Numbered from the stretch's first letter, positions 42,609-50,469 are shown. The stretch is DNA of 64,000 nt from Paenibacillus sp. FSL H7-0737 (GCF_000758545.1 NZ_CP009279.1:5518001-5582000), one strand, 5' to 3'. Program-made: numbers and translations. The notes: generated by a model from the letters alone, not told the origin.

Positions 42609-43535
42609 CTACCAGAGACTAACATCTGCCCGGCGCGCGATTTTGTTGGCCATTACCAGCAGAATGACACTGATTACCGCTTTGAAAAGCCCTACCGCTG
42701 TCGCATAAGAGAATCTGGCATTTAATATCCCCACACGGTACACATAGGTGTCGATAACATCGGAGTAGGGTCGCAGGATTGGATTGGTTGCCAGCAGCAA
42801 AATGTCCTCGAAGCCCGCACTAAGCAGACTGCCGATGGCAAGAATCATAAAGATGATGATAATGGGGGTAATGCTGGGGAGTGTAATCAAGTGAATTTGC
42901 TTAAATCGGCTTGCTCCGTCTATGGAAGCGGCTTCATATAAAGTCGGATCAATGCCTGCAATTGCGGCCAGATAGACAATGCTCCCAAATCCGACCTCCT
43001 TCCACACATTTACACTTACTAGAATAGACCAGAAGTATTTGGGTAATGCCAGGAAGTTAACTGGCTCTCCTACCAGATTGAATCGCTCCAGCACATAGTT
43101 TACCGTTCCGTTGTCAACAGATAACAGCGAAAATACAAAACCGGATACAATAACCCAGGACAGGAAATACGGTAAATAGCTGACGGTCTGGATAACGCGT
43201 TTAAAGCCCATATTACCGATCTCATTCAGCATTAGTGCAAGAAGAATCGGTGCTGGAAAAGAGATAATCAATTTAAGCAAACTAATCACAATGGTATTTC
43301 GCATCACATTCCAGAACTCCGGTGCCTCGAAGAACATTCTGAAATGCATAAATCCAACCCAGGGGCTCTTCATAATGCCGCCAAAAATATCGTATTGCTG
43401 GAACGCCATAACCACGCCATACATCGGAATGTAGCTAAAAATGAATACAAAGATAATTCCCGGCCAAACCATGGACTGTAAATCCAATTGACTGGTGAAT
43501 TTCTTCCATCTACTTGGTTTCTCGGCCGTGTTCAT
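42609..43535 (-). CDS. carbohydrate ABC transporter permease, LplB type
   Basis: This is a 308-residue CUT1 permease starting with WPGIIFVFIFSYIPMYGVVMAFQQY and an EAA loop YEAASIDGASRFKQIHLITLPS. The ATG at 43535 follows GAGGAGG. It lies 24 bases after the GH4 gene, so it is part of the same transcript as the phospho-glycosidase and kinase. Confidence 0.92.
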   Translation of the reverse strand: MNTAEKPSRWKKFTSQLDLQSMVWPGIIFVFIFSYIPMYGVVMAFQQYDIFGGIMKSPWVGFMHFRMFFEAPEFWNVMRNTIVISLLKLIISFPAPILLALMLNEIGNMGFKRVIQTVSYLPYFLSWVIVSGFVFSLLSVDNGTVNYVLERFNLVGEPVNFLALPKYFWSILVSVNVWKEVGFGSIVYLAAIAGIDPTLYEAASIDGASRFKQIHLITLPSITPIIIIFMILAIGSLLSAGFEDILLLATNPILRPYSDVIDTYVYRVGILNARFSYATAVGLFKAVISVILLVMANKIARRADVSLW

Positions 43536-43559
43536 CCGTTTTTCCTCCTCTGGACGATT

Positions 43560-44858
43560 CTAGTGAAACAACGGCAAAAACGCTTTGTTCTTCTCCAGCA
43601 TTTCATCCAGCAGCTGTTCAGCTACGGTGACCGAAGGCACGAGCGGATGATGAACCATAGCCTGCAGGGCCATATCCCGGTCTCCGTGCACAGCTGCCTC
43701 GATGGTGAGGCTCTCGTATTGCTTGACCGCGGCCAGCAGGCCTTTGACGGGCTGCGGAATTTTGCGCAGCGGAATCGGCAGCGGACCTTGTTTGGTTACC
43801 AAACAGTTCACCTCAATGGAGGCATCGTCCGGCAAGAAGTCAATCATTCCGTTATTCCTTACATTCAACGTCTGGATATCGCGGGAATCATTATAAATGG
43901 AGCGCATCAGCAGCACTGCCGCCTCCGAGTAATAGGCTCCACCACGCTGCTCCAGCTGCTTTGGCTTCTCATTTAGCTCTACGTTCCGGTACAGCTCAAA
44001 CAGCTCTTCCTCCACCTTCTTCACTACCTCAGCGCGCGATCCGGTCGTTGCTGCTGCTTCCTTCTGTTCCGCAAGCATCGCGTCCGTCATGTAGTAATAG
44101 CTCAGGTAATAAGAAGGGATGGCTTTCAAAGCATTCAGAAACCGGTGGTCCCAGGAATCAAACGGCACATTACTCGCCTTGTAGTTCTGGGGGTAATCAA
44201 TGAGCTCCTGTAGCTTGCTTTTACCGTCAATTACGATATCGGATACCCAGTGCAGATGGTTGATGCCGACAAACTCCGCGTAGATCTTCTCCATAGGAAG
44301 TCCGAAGAACTCAGAGAGCCACTTTTGAAAACCGATCGGCGAGTTGCACAGGCCTACGCTTTTTACCGATGAATATTTGTGAACAGCTTCAGTTACCATA
44401 CCGGCCGGATTCGTAAAATTCAGCAACCAGGCATCCGGAGCTAGCTCCTCGATGTCCTTGCAAATATCCAGAATAACCGGAATGGTCCGCAGGCCTTTCA
44501 TCATCCCTCCGGGACCCGTCGTCTCCTGACCGATGACATCGTATTGAAGCGGAATTAATTCGTCCCATTTCCGCGCTTCCAGCATACCTACCCGGATTTG
44601 AGTGCAGATAAAGTCTGCTCCGGCGATGGCCTCCCTGCGCTCAAGCGTCTGGGTCACGGTAATCGGTAGTCCGGACTCAGCAATCATACGCTTGCTTAAT
44701 TCCGCAATCGTATGCAGCTTCTCCTTTCCCGCCTCAATATCCACCAGCCATACTTCGCGGACGGGAAGCTTTTTATGGTGCATGATGATGCCTTCAATAA
44801 GCTCAGGCGTATACGATGAACCCGCTCCGATGACAACGAGCTTCAGAGTCTCCTTCAT
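43560..44858 (-). CDS. GH4 family 6-phospho-glycosidase (LicH-like)
   Basis: This 432-residue enzyme of glycoside hydrolase family 4 uses NAD and a divalent metal for an oxidation-elimination mechanism. Visible are the Rossmann motif GAGSSYTPEL (11-20), the GQETTGPGGMMKGLRTIPV stretch of 6-phospho-beta-glucosidases (110-128), NFTNPAG, and metal ligands Cys171 (GLCNSP) and His201 (GINHLHW). Most GH4 relatives work on sugars phosphorylated by a PTS, but no PTS gene is here. A BadF-type kinase encoded by the overlapping upstream gene could supply the phosphate. The ATG at 44858 overlaps that kinase gene by 4 bases and follows AAGGAGGGG. Confidence 0.9.
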   Translation of the reverse strand: MKETLKLVVIGAGSSYTPELIEGIIMHHKKLPVREVWLVDIEAGKEKLHTIAELSKRMIAESGLPITVTQTLERREAIAGADFICTQIRVGMLEARKWDELIPLQYDVIGQETTGPGGMMKGLRTIPVILDICKDIEELAPDAWLLNFTNPAGMVTEAVHKYSSVKSVGLCNSPIGFQKWLSEFFGLPMEKIYAEFVGINHLHWVSDIVIDGKSKLQELIDYPQNYKASNVPFDSWDHRFLNALKAIPSYYLSYYYMTDAMLAEQKEAAATTGSRAEVVKKVEEELFELYRNVELNEKPKQLEQRGGAYYSEAAVLLMRSIYNDSRDIQTLNVRNNGMIDFLPDDASIEVNCLVTKQGPLPIPLRKIPQPVKGLLAAVKQYESLTIEAAVHGDRDMALQAMVHHPLVPSVTVAEQLLDEMLEKNKAFLPLFH

Positions 44859-45832
44859 AATAATAGCCCCTCCTTACCCAGTGATAGACGATCAAGAACC
44901 TCCTGATTCACACACACACCGCTGCTTTCCATTGCCAAAACGACCGCGCCTACAACCGGTTCCCGGGTTAGAATCCTTAAAGTGCCATTTGGAGCTGAAT
45001 GCTTCACTCTCTGTTCAATGGCCCGCCGGATGATGCCTGAGCGATCCCCCTTGGTCAATAGGCTGCCTGCAAGTACGATGTCAAAGGAATCCTCCTCCAT
45101 AGCCAAATGGCGGATTGTCGATACCGCTGCCAAACCCAGCTCATCCCCTTGCTTGGTTAGCAGTAGGGTGGCAACCTGGTCTCCTTCATCTGCCGCTTGA
45201 AACAGCAGCTCAGCAATCTGAGGAGGCAAGTCTCTGGAATGATCCAGGTAATCCTCCCTTAACTCCGAAACACTGGAATAGCCCAGCAAATGAATTAAGC
45301 GTTCGCTTAAGACAGTCTCTTTCTCTCTTCCATCATCCGCCCGAAGAACGCTACGGAATACCTCAATACTTAGATCATAGCCGCCGCCGTAATCACCGAA
45401 CCGATAGCCAAATCCACCACATTGGTATGTAACGCCTCGCGGATTTTTACCGGCGCAGTTCACTCCCGAGCCGCAGATCAGCACGATCCCATAATTACTC
45501 TCTGTACCTGATCGCAAGGCAATCCAGGTATCGCAGGAAATCTCAGTTCGGGGAAGGCCAAGTCTGCTGATGATTGGTCGTAAAATTCGAAAATCGGATT
45601 CTCTGTCCGCTCCAGCCAGACCGAACCAGGAATACTCCATCTGATCCTTTGTCAGCCCCGACGCTATAATCGCTCCCGATACAGCCTGGTGCAAACTGTT
45701 CTCTGCCTGTTCACGATTGTTTTGATGATTCCCGTTCCCTCCCTTGCCTACACCAATGACCGTTCCCTGTTCATTTGCAATCATTGCATAAGTTTTGCTG
45801 CCCCCTGCATCGACTCCCAAAAAGTACTTCAC
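44855..45832 (-). CDS. BadF/NagK-type sugar kinase
   Basis: This 325-residue ASKHA-fold ATPase has FLGVDAGGSKTYAM at its start (phosphate-1 loop DAGGSKT) and ILICGSGVNCAGK as the second. Relatives include N-acetylglucosamine kinases and the Clostridium acetobutylicum MurK, which phosphorylates N-acetylmuramic acid and glucosamine. A GTG at 45832 is chosen since AGGAG lies 11 bases before it; a GTG 12 bases upstream overlaps that site. It follows LacI and overlaps GH4 by 4 bases. The likely job is to phosphorylate the imported saccharide for the GH4 enzyme. Confidence 0.82.
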   Translation of the reverse strand: MKYFLGVDAGGSKTYAMIANEQGTVIGVGKGGNGNHQNNREQAENSLHQAVSGAIIASGLTKDQMEYSWFGLAGADRESDFRILRPIISRLGLPRTEISCDTWIALRSGTESNYGIVLICGSGVNCAGKNPRGVTYQCGGFGYRFGDYGGGYDLSIEVFRSVLRADDGREKETVLSERLIHLLGYSSVSELREDYLDHSRDLPPQIAELLFQAADEGDQVATLLLTKQGDELGLAAVSTIRHLAMEEDSFDIVLAGSLLTKGDRSGIIRRAIEQRVKHSAPNGTLRILTREPVVGAVVLAMESSGVCVNQEVLDRLSLGKEGLLL

Positions 45833-45853
45833 AGTTCGTTTCACTCCTAATAT

Positions 45854-46843
45854 TTAGGTTAACCTTACAGATGCGGTGGATTCACGCACGAGAAGCTGAG
45901 GAGCGAGCTTCGTTACAACAGCTGGCATCACCTCCCCATTGATTAATTTCATCAGCAAATCAACACCAATGCTGCCCATTTGCGCCTCAGGCTGTCTGAC
46001 TGTCGTCAATCGGGGATAAAATTCACCTACGAACTGCTGATCATCAAAGCCAACCACTGAGATATCCTGAGGTACCAGAATCCCCTCCTCACGCAGGGCT
46101 TGAACAACACCTAAAGCAATAAAATCGTCTCCTGAAAAAATGGCTGTCGGCAGCTTATCTTCACGGATCCATCTCTTGGCCACCTCATAACCGCTACTTA
46201 CCGTAAATCCGCAATATTCCGTGCCGAAAGGCGATAGTCCCGCTTCATCCAGCGCCTGTACATAACCCCGCTTGCGCTCTGCTACACTCAGGAACACCGA
46301 AGGGCCACCGATATAGGCGATCTGGGTGTGTCCAAGACCAATCAAGTGCTTGGTAGCTTCATACCCCCCTTGATAGTTATCGACGACGACACTGGGAACA
46401 TCCTCATGCTGGAGCTGGTTATCCAGCAAGACAAACGGAATATTTTTTCTTTTCAGCTCCTCCACATATTCTTTTTCCTCAAGCGGAGATAACAGGATAA
46501 TCCCGTCAACGCGGTCCTTCTGAAACAGGAAGTTAACGCCTTCATCCTCATTCTCGGCTATCGACAGGGCCAAGAAGTAACCTTGTTCTGCCAGCTTCCG
46601 GTTCACCACGCGAATCACGCGGTCATAGAAAGAGTCGTTAAAGTTGGTAATCGACATACCGATGACTCCCGTCTTGCCACGCACGAGACTCCGCGCCGCT
46701 GAATTGGGCTGATAATTTAATTCCTCCATAGCACTCAGCACTTTCCGCCTATTGCCTTCACGTACAGAAGGTGAATTGTTAATAACTCTGGATACGGTCA
46801 CTACAGAGAGCCCCGACTTTTTGGCTACATCATGAATGTTCAT
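45854..46843 (-). CDS. LacI-family repressor of the sugar operon
   Basis: This 329-residue regulator has HTH MNIHDVAKKSGLSVVTVSRVINN at the start, then the hinge helix (PNSAARSLVRGKTGVIGM) and a periplasmic-binding-like core. The ATG at 46843 has GGAGG 13 bases ahead, a longer spacing than usual. It leads the kinase-GH4-transporter-GHL10 run on the minus strand, 21 bases before the kinase gene. Two similar operators sit upstream at 46869-46890 and 46998-47019, so it likely represses its own operon until the sugar binds. Confidence 0.92.
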   Translation of the reverse strand: MNIHDVAKKSGLSVVTVSRVINNSPSVREGNRRKVLSAMEELNYQPNSAARSLVRGKTGVIGMSITNFNDSFYDRVIRVVNRKLAEQGYFLALSIAENEDEGVNFLFQKDRVDGIILLSPLEEKEYVEELKRKNIPFVLLDNQLQHEDVPSVVVDNYQGGYEATKHLIGLGHTQIAYIGGPSVFLSVAERKRGYVQALDEAGLSPFGTEYCGFTVSSGYEVAKRWIREDKLPTAIFSGDDFIALGVVQALREEGILVPQDISVVGFDDQQFVGEFYPRLTTVRQPEAQMGSIGVDLLMKLINGEVMPAVVTKLAPQLLVRESTASVRLT

Positions 46844-46868
46844 CTAAGCTTCTATGCCTCCAAGTTCA

Positions 46869-46890
46869 ATAGTTTAAACGTTATAACTTT
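46869..46890. promoter_or_regulatory. LacI-type operator O1
   Basis: This 22-base imperfect palindrome (centre AAACGTTA) lies 26 bases before the LacI start codon. It matches the copy at 46998-47019 at 19 of 22 positions. It has the CG-centred form common to LacI-family sites. Confidence 0.6.
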
Positions 46891-46997
46891 TAGGGAAATA
46901 AAAAAGGACTAACTCTTCTCACCACAACTACGTCCTGACTGAGAATCGAACATTGAATATCAGTTTCACCTTTATCGAAAGTATCAAAATGATTTCA
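46891..46997. other. leader region between the two operators
   Basis: No gene. A 5-bp stem (AGGAC/GTCCT) with a 22-base loop and a T-run on the minus strand (46901-46936) could act as a weak attenuator in the leader of the operon. No clear promoter was assigned. Confidence 0.3.
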
Positions 46998-47019
46998 AAA
47001 GTTTAAAGGTTTTAACTTT
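46998..47019. promoter_or_regulatory. LacI-type operator O2
   Basis: This near-palindrome (AAAGTTTAAA then GG then TTTTAACTTT) is 129 bases from O1 start to start, about 12 helical turns, compatible with looping by a tetrameric or paired repressor. Confidence 0.6.
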
Positions 47020-47090
47020 AAGATGATTTTACAACCATTCCCAATATCCGTCAATCCATAAAATGTAGTCAAATCTAATATTCCGGACAC

Positions 47091-47249
47091 TACAAAAAAC
47101 CTTCCCTCACCCCTAGAGGTGGAGAAGGCTTAAACGCGTCACTTCCGAAGACATGGCCAGCTATATTTTCAGCTCCCCAAGCTTGATCAGCTCGACAACC
47201 GCTTGTGAACGGCCTTTAACGTTTAGTTTTTGCATTACATTGGAGATGT
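47091..47249. repeat. right direct repeat: gerE 3' end and terminator
   Basis: This copy matches 36870-37009 and contains the 3' part of the intact gerE and its terminator. It is the right-hand boundary of the block holding the sugar operon. Confidence 0.85.
47094..47132 (-). terminator. intrinsic terminator of gerE
   Basis: AAGCCTTCTCCACC with GGTGAGGGAAGG forms an imperfect stem with a TTTTTTG tail on the minus strand, 28 bases after the stop at 47161. The same structure appears in the left copy. Confidence 0.75.
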
Positions 47250-47385
47250 GGTTCCGAACTGTTTTTTCGCTGATAAATAATAAACCAGCGATATCACGAG
47301 TCGTTTTGTCCTGCACGAGAAGCTCGAAAACTTCGCGCTCACGATGAGTCAACAGAAATTTGCTGTGGTGTTCGTTCCCCTTCAA
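47161..47385 (-). CDS. gerE: GerE, late mother-cell sporulation regulator
   Basis: This is a LuxR-type DNA-binding protein of 74 residues, the same length as Bacillus subtilis GerE. The sequence reads LTHREREVFELLVQDKTTRD then ISEKTVRNHISNVMQKLNVKGRSQAVVEL, closely matching that protein, including the helix-turn-helix. I start it at a TTG at 47385 with AAGGAGGGG ahead; the start and first residues MKGNEHHSKFLLT match the B. subtilis N-terminus. GerE regulates coat genes late in sporulation, and a candidate SigK promoter (47449-47476) is upstream. Its 3' end is duplicated at 36870-37009. Confidence 0.95.
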   Translation of the reverse strand: MKGNEHHSKFLLTHREREVFELLVQDKTTRDIAGLLFISEKTVRNHISNVMQKLNVKGRSQAVVELIKLGELKI

Positions 47386-47448
47386 TGGTGTCACCCCTCC
47401 TTGCCCTGGGTTTGTTTGGTATAACAAGGTAAAGGGATACAGTCAAAA

Positions 47449-47476
47449 CATATTATGTATTGATGAAGTTAATGGT
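47449..47476 (-). promoter_or_regulatory. candidate SigK promoter of gerE
   Basis: On the minus strand, AC (47476-47475), then 17 bases, then CATAATATG (47457-47449), fitting AC-N16/17-CATANNNTA but for the last base. In B. subtilis gerE is itself a SigK target. Confidence 0.55.
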
Positions 47477-47631
47477 GCTGTCATAACTACAAAATGGGCT
47501 TAACCATCCGAAGCTTATTACACCGCTTTAGTGAGGACATTCACCCGCAAAACTTGAAATCTCTTGGATAGAATCATCTCCTTACAGGGCAAACTACAAC
47601 TTGTTGTTTCTTATTAAAAGGAGGTGTAAGT

Positions 47632-47799
47632 ATGAGCAACTCGAAAAATAATCAACCTACTAAGGCAGAGGTACAAACTACGAAATTAAACAAATTGCCA
47701 CTAGTTGGTAAATTCGAACCGGAATTTTCTGCTGAGGAAGCCGCAGAAGTATTCAAAAATCATCCCACTACGGAACATGAATCCCATAATGAACAATAA
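47632..47799 (+). CDS. small hypothetical protein (55 aa)
   Basis: This small gene is missed if a 60-codon cut-off is used. The ATG at 47632 follows an excellent AAAAGGAGGTG by 5 bases. The product opens MSNSKNNQPTKAEVQ, has a middle LPLVGKFEPEFSAEEAAEVF, and ends in a His/Glu-rich tail; it is hydrophilic and likely disordered at both ends. A hairpin with a T-run at 47895-47930 ends the transcript. It lies next to gerE, so a small spore protein is conceivable, but no family is assigned. Confidence 0.6.
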   Translation: MSNSKNNQPTKAEVQTTKLNKLPLVGKFEPEFSAEEAAEVFKNHPTTEHESHNEQ

Positions 47800-47894
47800 A
47801 ATAAAGACGACACAGAATGAGGCTGTCGAATAAGTAGCTTTTTCCTATAAATGAGACAGCTCGGTTAATTATAAAAACTGTATGCAGCACATAG

Positions 47895-47930
47895 CAGCGA
47901 TTCATCCATTATTGGAGAATCGCTGTTTTG
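47895..47930 (+). terminator. intrinsic terminator of the 55-aa gene
   Basis: CAGCGATTC and GAATCGCTG form a 9-bp stem followed by TTTTGTG, 95 bases after the stop at 47799. Confidence 0.7.
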
Positions 47931-48074
47931 TGTTGTTGGTCGTTGACTGCCCGCTTCAACAGTGTATTCATCATCTCCTTAAGAGGGTTACGGTCCCAGA
48001 TGACGTTATCAGTAAATTTTTCGCATTTTAAGTAGAGTTTCGGACCCCAAAATTAGATATATTTCTACAAACTC

Positions 48075-48098
48075 AACTCCCAGTCCCGGGAGTTTTTT
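48075..48098 (+). terminator. terminator-like hairpin upstream of efeO
   Basis: AACTCCC and GGGAGTT enclose a 6-base loop, with TTTTTTTA following. No plus-strand gene ends nearby, so it may guard the efe operon from read-through. Confidence 0.6.
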
Positions 48099-48140
48099 TA
48101 TCTTGCAAAATATAACTATGAAATACATCACAATTTTATA

Positions 48141-48169
48141 TTGACAGTAAATGTATACGGACTTATGAT
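48141..48169 (+). promoter_or_regulatory. SigA promoter of the efe operon
   Basis: TTGACA (48141-48146), exactly 17 bases, then TATGAT (48164-48169). The -35 is a perfect match to consensus and the -10 differs at one base. It is the best-looking promoter in the window. Confidence 0.75.
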
Positions 48170-48183
48170 AAGTCCAGCATAAA

Positions 48184-48198
48184 TGATAACGATTATCA
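48184..48198. promoter_or_regulatory. Fur box of the efe operon
   Basis: TGATAACGATTATCA matches the Fur 7-1-7 box TGATAATNATTATCA at 13 of 14 defined positions. It begins 15 bases after the -10, so Fur would block RNA polymerase start or escape. Confidence 0.75.
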
Positions 48199-48229
48199 TT
48201 CACATATAAAAAAAGGGGTGTTTCATTCA

Positions 48230-49132
48230 ATGAAATTCACATATGCCGTGCCTGCAGGTCTACTTGCAGCCTCCATACTATTTACCGGGTGTGCCAGTAA
48301 CAACAATAACAATAACAGTAATAGCAATACTAGCAATAATAACTCTGCAAATGCTGCTAACAGTACCAAGGCAACAAATACATCTGATACTACTACAGCA
48401 ACTACTGCCGACTTTACATCAGCGGTTGAACAATATCGTACATATGTCATCGAGCAATGTGATGAATTTGTAAAGCAAACGGAAAATTTCACGAATGCAG
48501 TTAAAGAAGCAAAGATTGAGGATGCAAAGGCACTTTATGCACCAGCCCGCATGTATTACGAGCGAATTGAGCCGATTGCAGAAGCGCTTGGTGATTTGGA
48601 TCCGAATATTGATGCCCGTGAGAATGACGTAGATGCTGCTGAATGGCGCGGCTTCCATAAGCTTGAAAAGGCACTTTGGCAGGATAACACTACCAAAGAT
48701 ATGACCGAAGTTGCTGACCAATTATTGAAAGATGCCCAGCTTCTACGTGCGAAAGTAGAGACCGTAGAGATCGATGCCAATCTGCTCGTTACTGGTGCTG
48801 TAGAACTGCTTAATGAGGTTTCTTCTTCTAAAGTAACAGGTGAGGAAGAACGTTACTCCCACACAGATCTGTACGATTTCGTCGCTAATGTTGAAGGTGC
48901 CCAAAAGATATACGAGCTGTTAAAGCCAGAACTGGCGAAAAAAGATGCTGAGCTGGAAAAAACGATTGGTGAACGGTTTGCAGCCTTGCAAGCTGAGCTT
49001 GCTCCTTTCAAATCGGGAGATGGATATGTTTCCTATGAAGAGCTGAAGGAAGAAGATGTGCGTAAGTTGAGTCAGAATTTGGATGCCTTGGCTGAGCCAT
49101 TGTCCAACATGGGAACTATTCTAGGAGTGTGA
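48230..49132 (+). CDS. efeO: EfeO, imelysin-domain iron-binding lipoprotein
   Basis: This 300-residue lipoprotein has signal MKFTYAVPAGLLAASILFTG with lipidated Cys21. An Asn/Ser/Thr-rich linker (residues 23-55) follows, then an M75 imelysin domain (RTYVIEQCDEFVKQTENFTNAV to LAEPLSNMGTILGV). EfeO binds extracellular iron and delivers it to the EfeB/EfeU complex. The ATG at 48230 is chosen; a GTG 12 bases upstream would overlap the AAAAGGGG site. It is the first gene of a Fur-controlled operon and ends 5 bases before efeB. Confidence 0.92.
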   Translation: MKFTYAVPAGLLAASILFTGCASNNNNNNSNSNTSNNNSANAANSTKATNTSDTTTATTADFTSAVEQYRTYVIEQCDEFVKQTENFTNAVKEAKIEDAKALYAPARMYYERIEPIAEALGDLDPNIDARENDVDAAEWRGFHKLEKALWQDNTTKDMTEVADQLLKDAQLLRAKVETVEIDANLLVTGAVELLNEVSSSKVTGEEERYSHTDLYDFVANVEGAQKIYELLKPELAKKDAELEKTIGERFAALQAELAPFKSGDGYVSYEELKEEDVRKLSQNLDALAEPLSNMGTILGV

Positions 49133-49137
49133 TCATC

Positions 49138-50469
49138 ATGAATAAGCAAAATAGATCTACCGGTGTACCAGTGAATGCAGAGGGTGCCCCTCTCAATGGA
49201 GAAACCAAGAGCAATCTTATATTAGATAAAAAACTAAGCCGCCGCGATATGCTGCGGCTTACTGGCGCCACTAGCCTTGGTCTATTATTAGGTGGTGGAG
49301 GTGTTGGTGGAATTATGGCTGCGCGTAATGCCGTAGCTGAGCCAACAGCAGCCTCCGATGCTGATTCCATTCCTTTTTATGGGAGTCATCAGGCCGGCAT
49401 TCTAACCCCTGCGCAAAATTTTATTTACTTCGCAGCCTTTGATCTGACCACAACGAAGCTATCCGATGTAAAAAAGCTAATGCAAGCATGGACAACTGCC
49501 GCAGCTTCTCTTACTACTGGCAGCCTCATTGGCAACGTCAATGACAACCCTAATCTCCCACCTTCCGATACAGGTGAAGTGGATGGTTTAAACCCTTCAC
49601 GCTGTACGCTTACCTTTGGTGTCGGCCCTTCTTTTTTTGACAACAGATTCGGTTTATCTTCCAAGCGTCCAACCCTATTAGCCGACCTTCCAGCATTTAC
49701 GGGAGACAAACTGGATCCTAAGTGGTGTGGTGGAGATATTTGTGTCCAAGCATGTGCTGATGATCTGCAGGTGGCCTTCCATGCCATCCGAAATCTGGCA
49801 CGTATCGCCCGTGGCACAGCCGTACTCCGCTGGACACAGGAGGGCTTCCAGCGCACAGGAACAGCAGATCCTAAGGGAGCGACGCCGCGTAATCTTCTAG
49901 GTTTTAAAGACGGCACAGGAAATCCAAATACTACGAACGAAGCAGAAATGAACGAAGTGGTCTGGAACAGCAGCAGTGACGGTCCTTCATGGATGAGCGG
50001 CGGCACTTATATGGCAGTTCGCCGTGTACGTTTCCGAATTGAGGTCTGGGACCGTTCCTCTCTGAGCGATCAAGAAGCCACCTTCGGCCGTTATCGTCAT
50101 AACGGAGCACCTATCGGTGCAAAGGATGAATTCGATGATCTGAATCTGAAAGCGGCTGATGCTTCCGGGAAGCCCGTCATTCCGCCGGATTCACATTCTG
50201 CCTTAGCGCATGGTGACGGCACCGTCAAAATGCTGCGCCGCTCCTACTCCATTTCCAGCGGATTAGATATCGCAACAGGTCAACTCGATGCAGGATTATT
50301 ATTCATCAGCTTTCAACGGGATTTAATGAAGCAATTTGTTGCGATCCAGCAGCGCCTCTCGAAAAGTGATCGGCTAAACGAATATATGACGCATACAGGC
50401 AGTGCGGTATTTGCCTGCTTCCCAGGTATTCGCCAAGGCGGCTACATCGGGGAAGCACTTTTAGGCTAA
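49138..50469 (+). CDS. efeB: EfeB, Tat-exported DyP-type heme peroxidase
   Basis: This 443-residue heme peroxidase has a twin-arginine signal (SRRDMLRLTGATSLGLLLGG) preceded by an unusually long N-region of about 30 residues. The catalytic DyP motif GFKDGTG lies near residues 255-261, with downstream RYRHNGAPIG carrying the probable heme-ligand histidine. EfeB oxidises Fe(II) or handles heme for the EfeUOB system. The ATG at 49138 is preferred to a GTG at 49129 too near AGGAG. It sits between efeO and efeU. Confidence 0.92.
   Translation: MNKQNRSTGVPVNAEGAPLNGETKSNLILDKKLSRRDMLRLTGATSLGLLLGGGGVGGIMAARNAVAEPTAASDADSIPFYGSHQAGILTPAQNFIYFAAFDLTTTKLSDVKKLMQAWTTAAASLTTGSLIGNVNDNPNLPPSDTGEVDGLNPSRCTLTFGVGPSFFDNRFGLSSKRPTLLADLPAFTGDKLDPKWCGGDICVQACADDLQVAFHAIRNLARIARGTAVLRWTQEGFQRTGTADPKGATPRNLLGFKDGTGNPNTTNEAEMNEVVWNSSSDGPSWMSGGTYMAVRRVRFRIEVWDRSSLSDQEATFGRYRHNGAPIGAKDEFDDLNLKAADASGKPVIPPDSHSALAHGDGTVKMLRRSYSISSGLDIATGQLDAGLLFISFQRDLMKQFVAIQQRLSKSDRLNEYMTHTGSAVFACFPGIRQGGYIGEALLG

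Larger units (their letters stand above)
47800..48229. other. intergenic region before efeO
   Basis: It contains terminators at 47895-47930 and 48075-48098 and the promoter and Fur box of the efe operon. A 9-base imperfect inverted repeat (GAGGCTGTC / GACAGCTC, 47819-47860) is of unknown use and might be a transposon end remnant; no transposase is present. No gene is supported. Confidence 0.4.

Noticed and set aside
47161..47427. 88-residue form of GerE
   Set aside because: The longer frame lacks a ribosome site. The TTG start gives 74 residues, matching B. subtilis GerE in length and N-terminus.
47819..47860. Insertion-sequence end
   Set aside because: The imperfect inverted repeat resembles some transposon ends, but there is no transposase, target duplication or second end.
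49425..50006. 193-codon minus-strand frame
   Set aside because: It is a shadow of efeB, whose peroxidase motifs lie in the plus frame.
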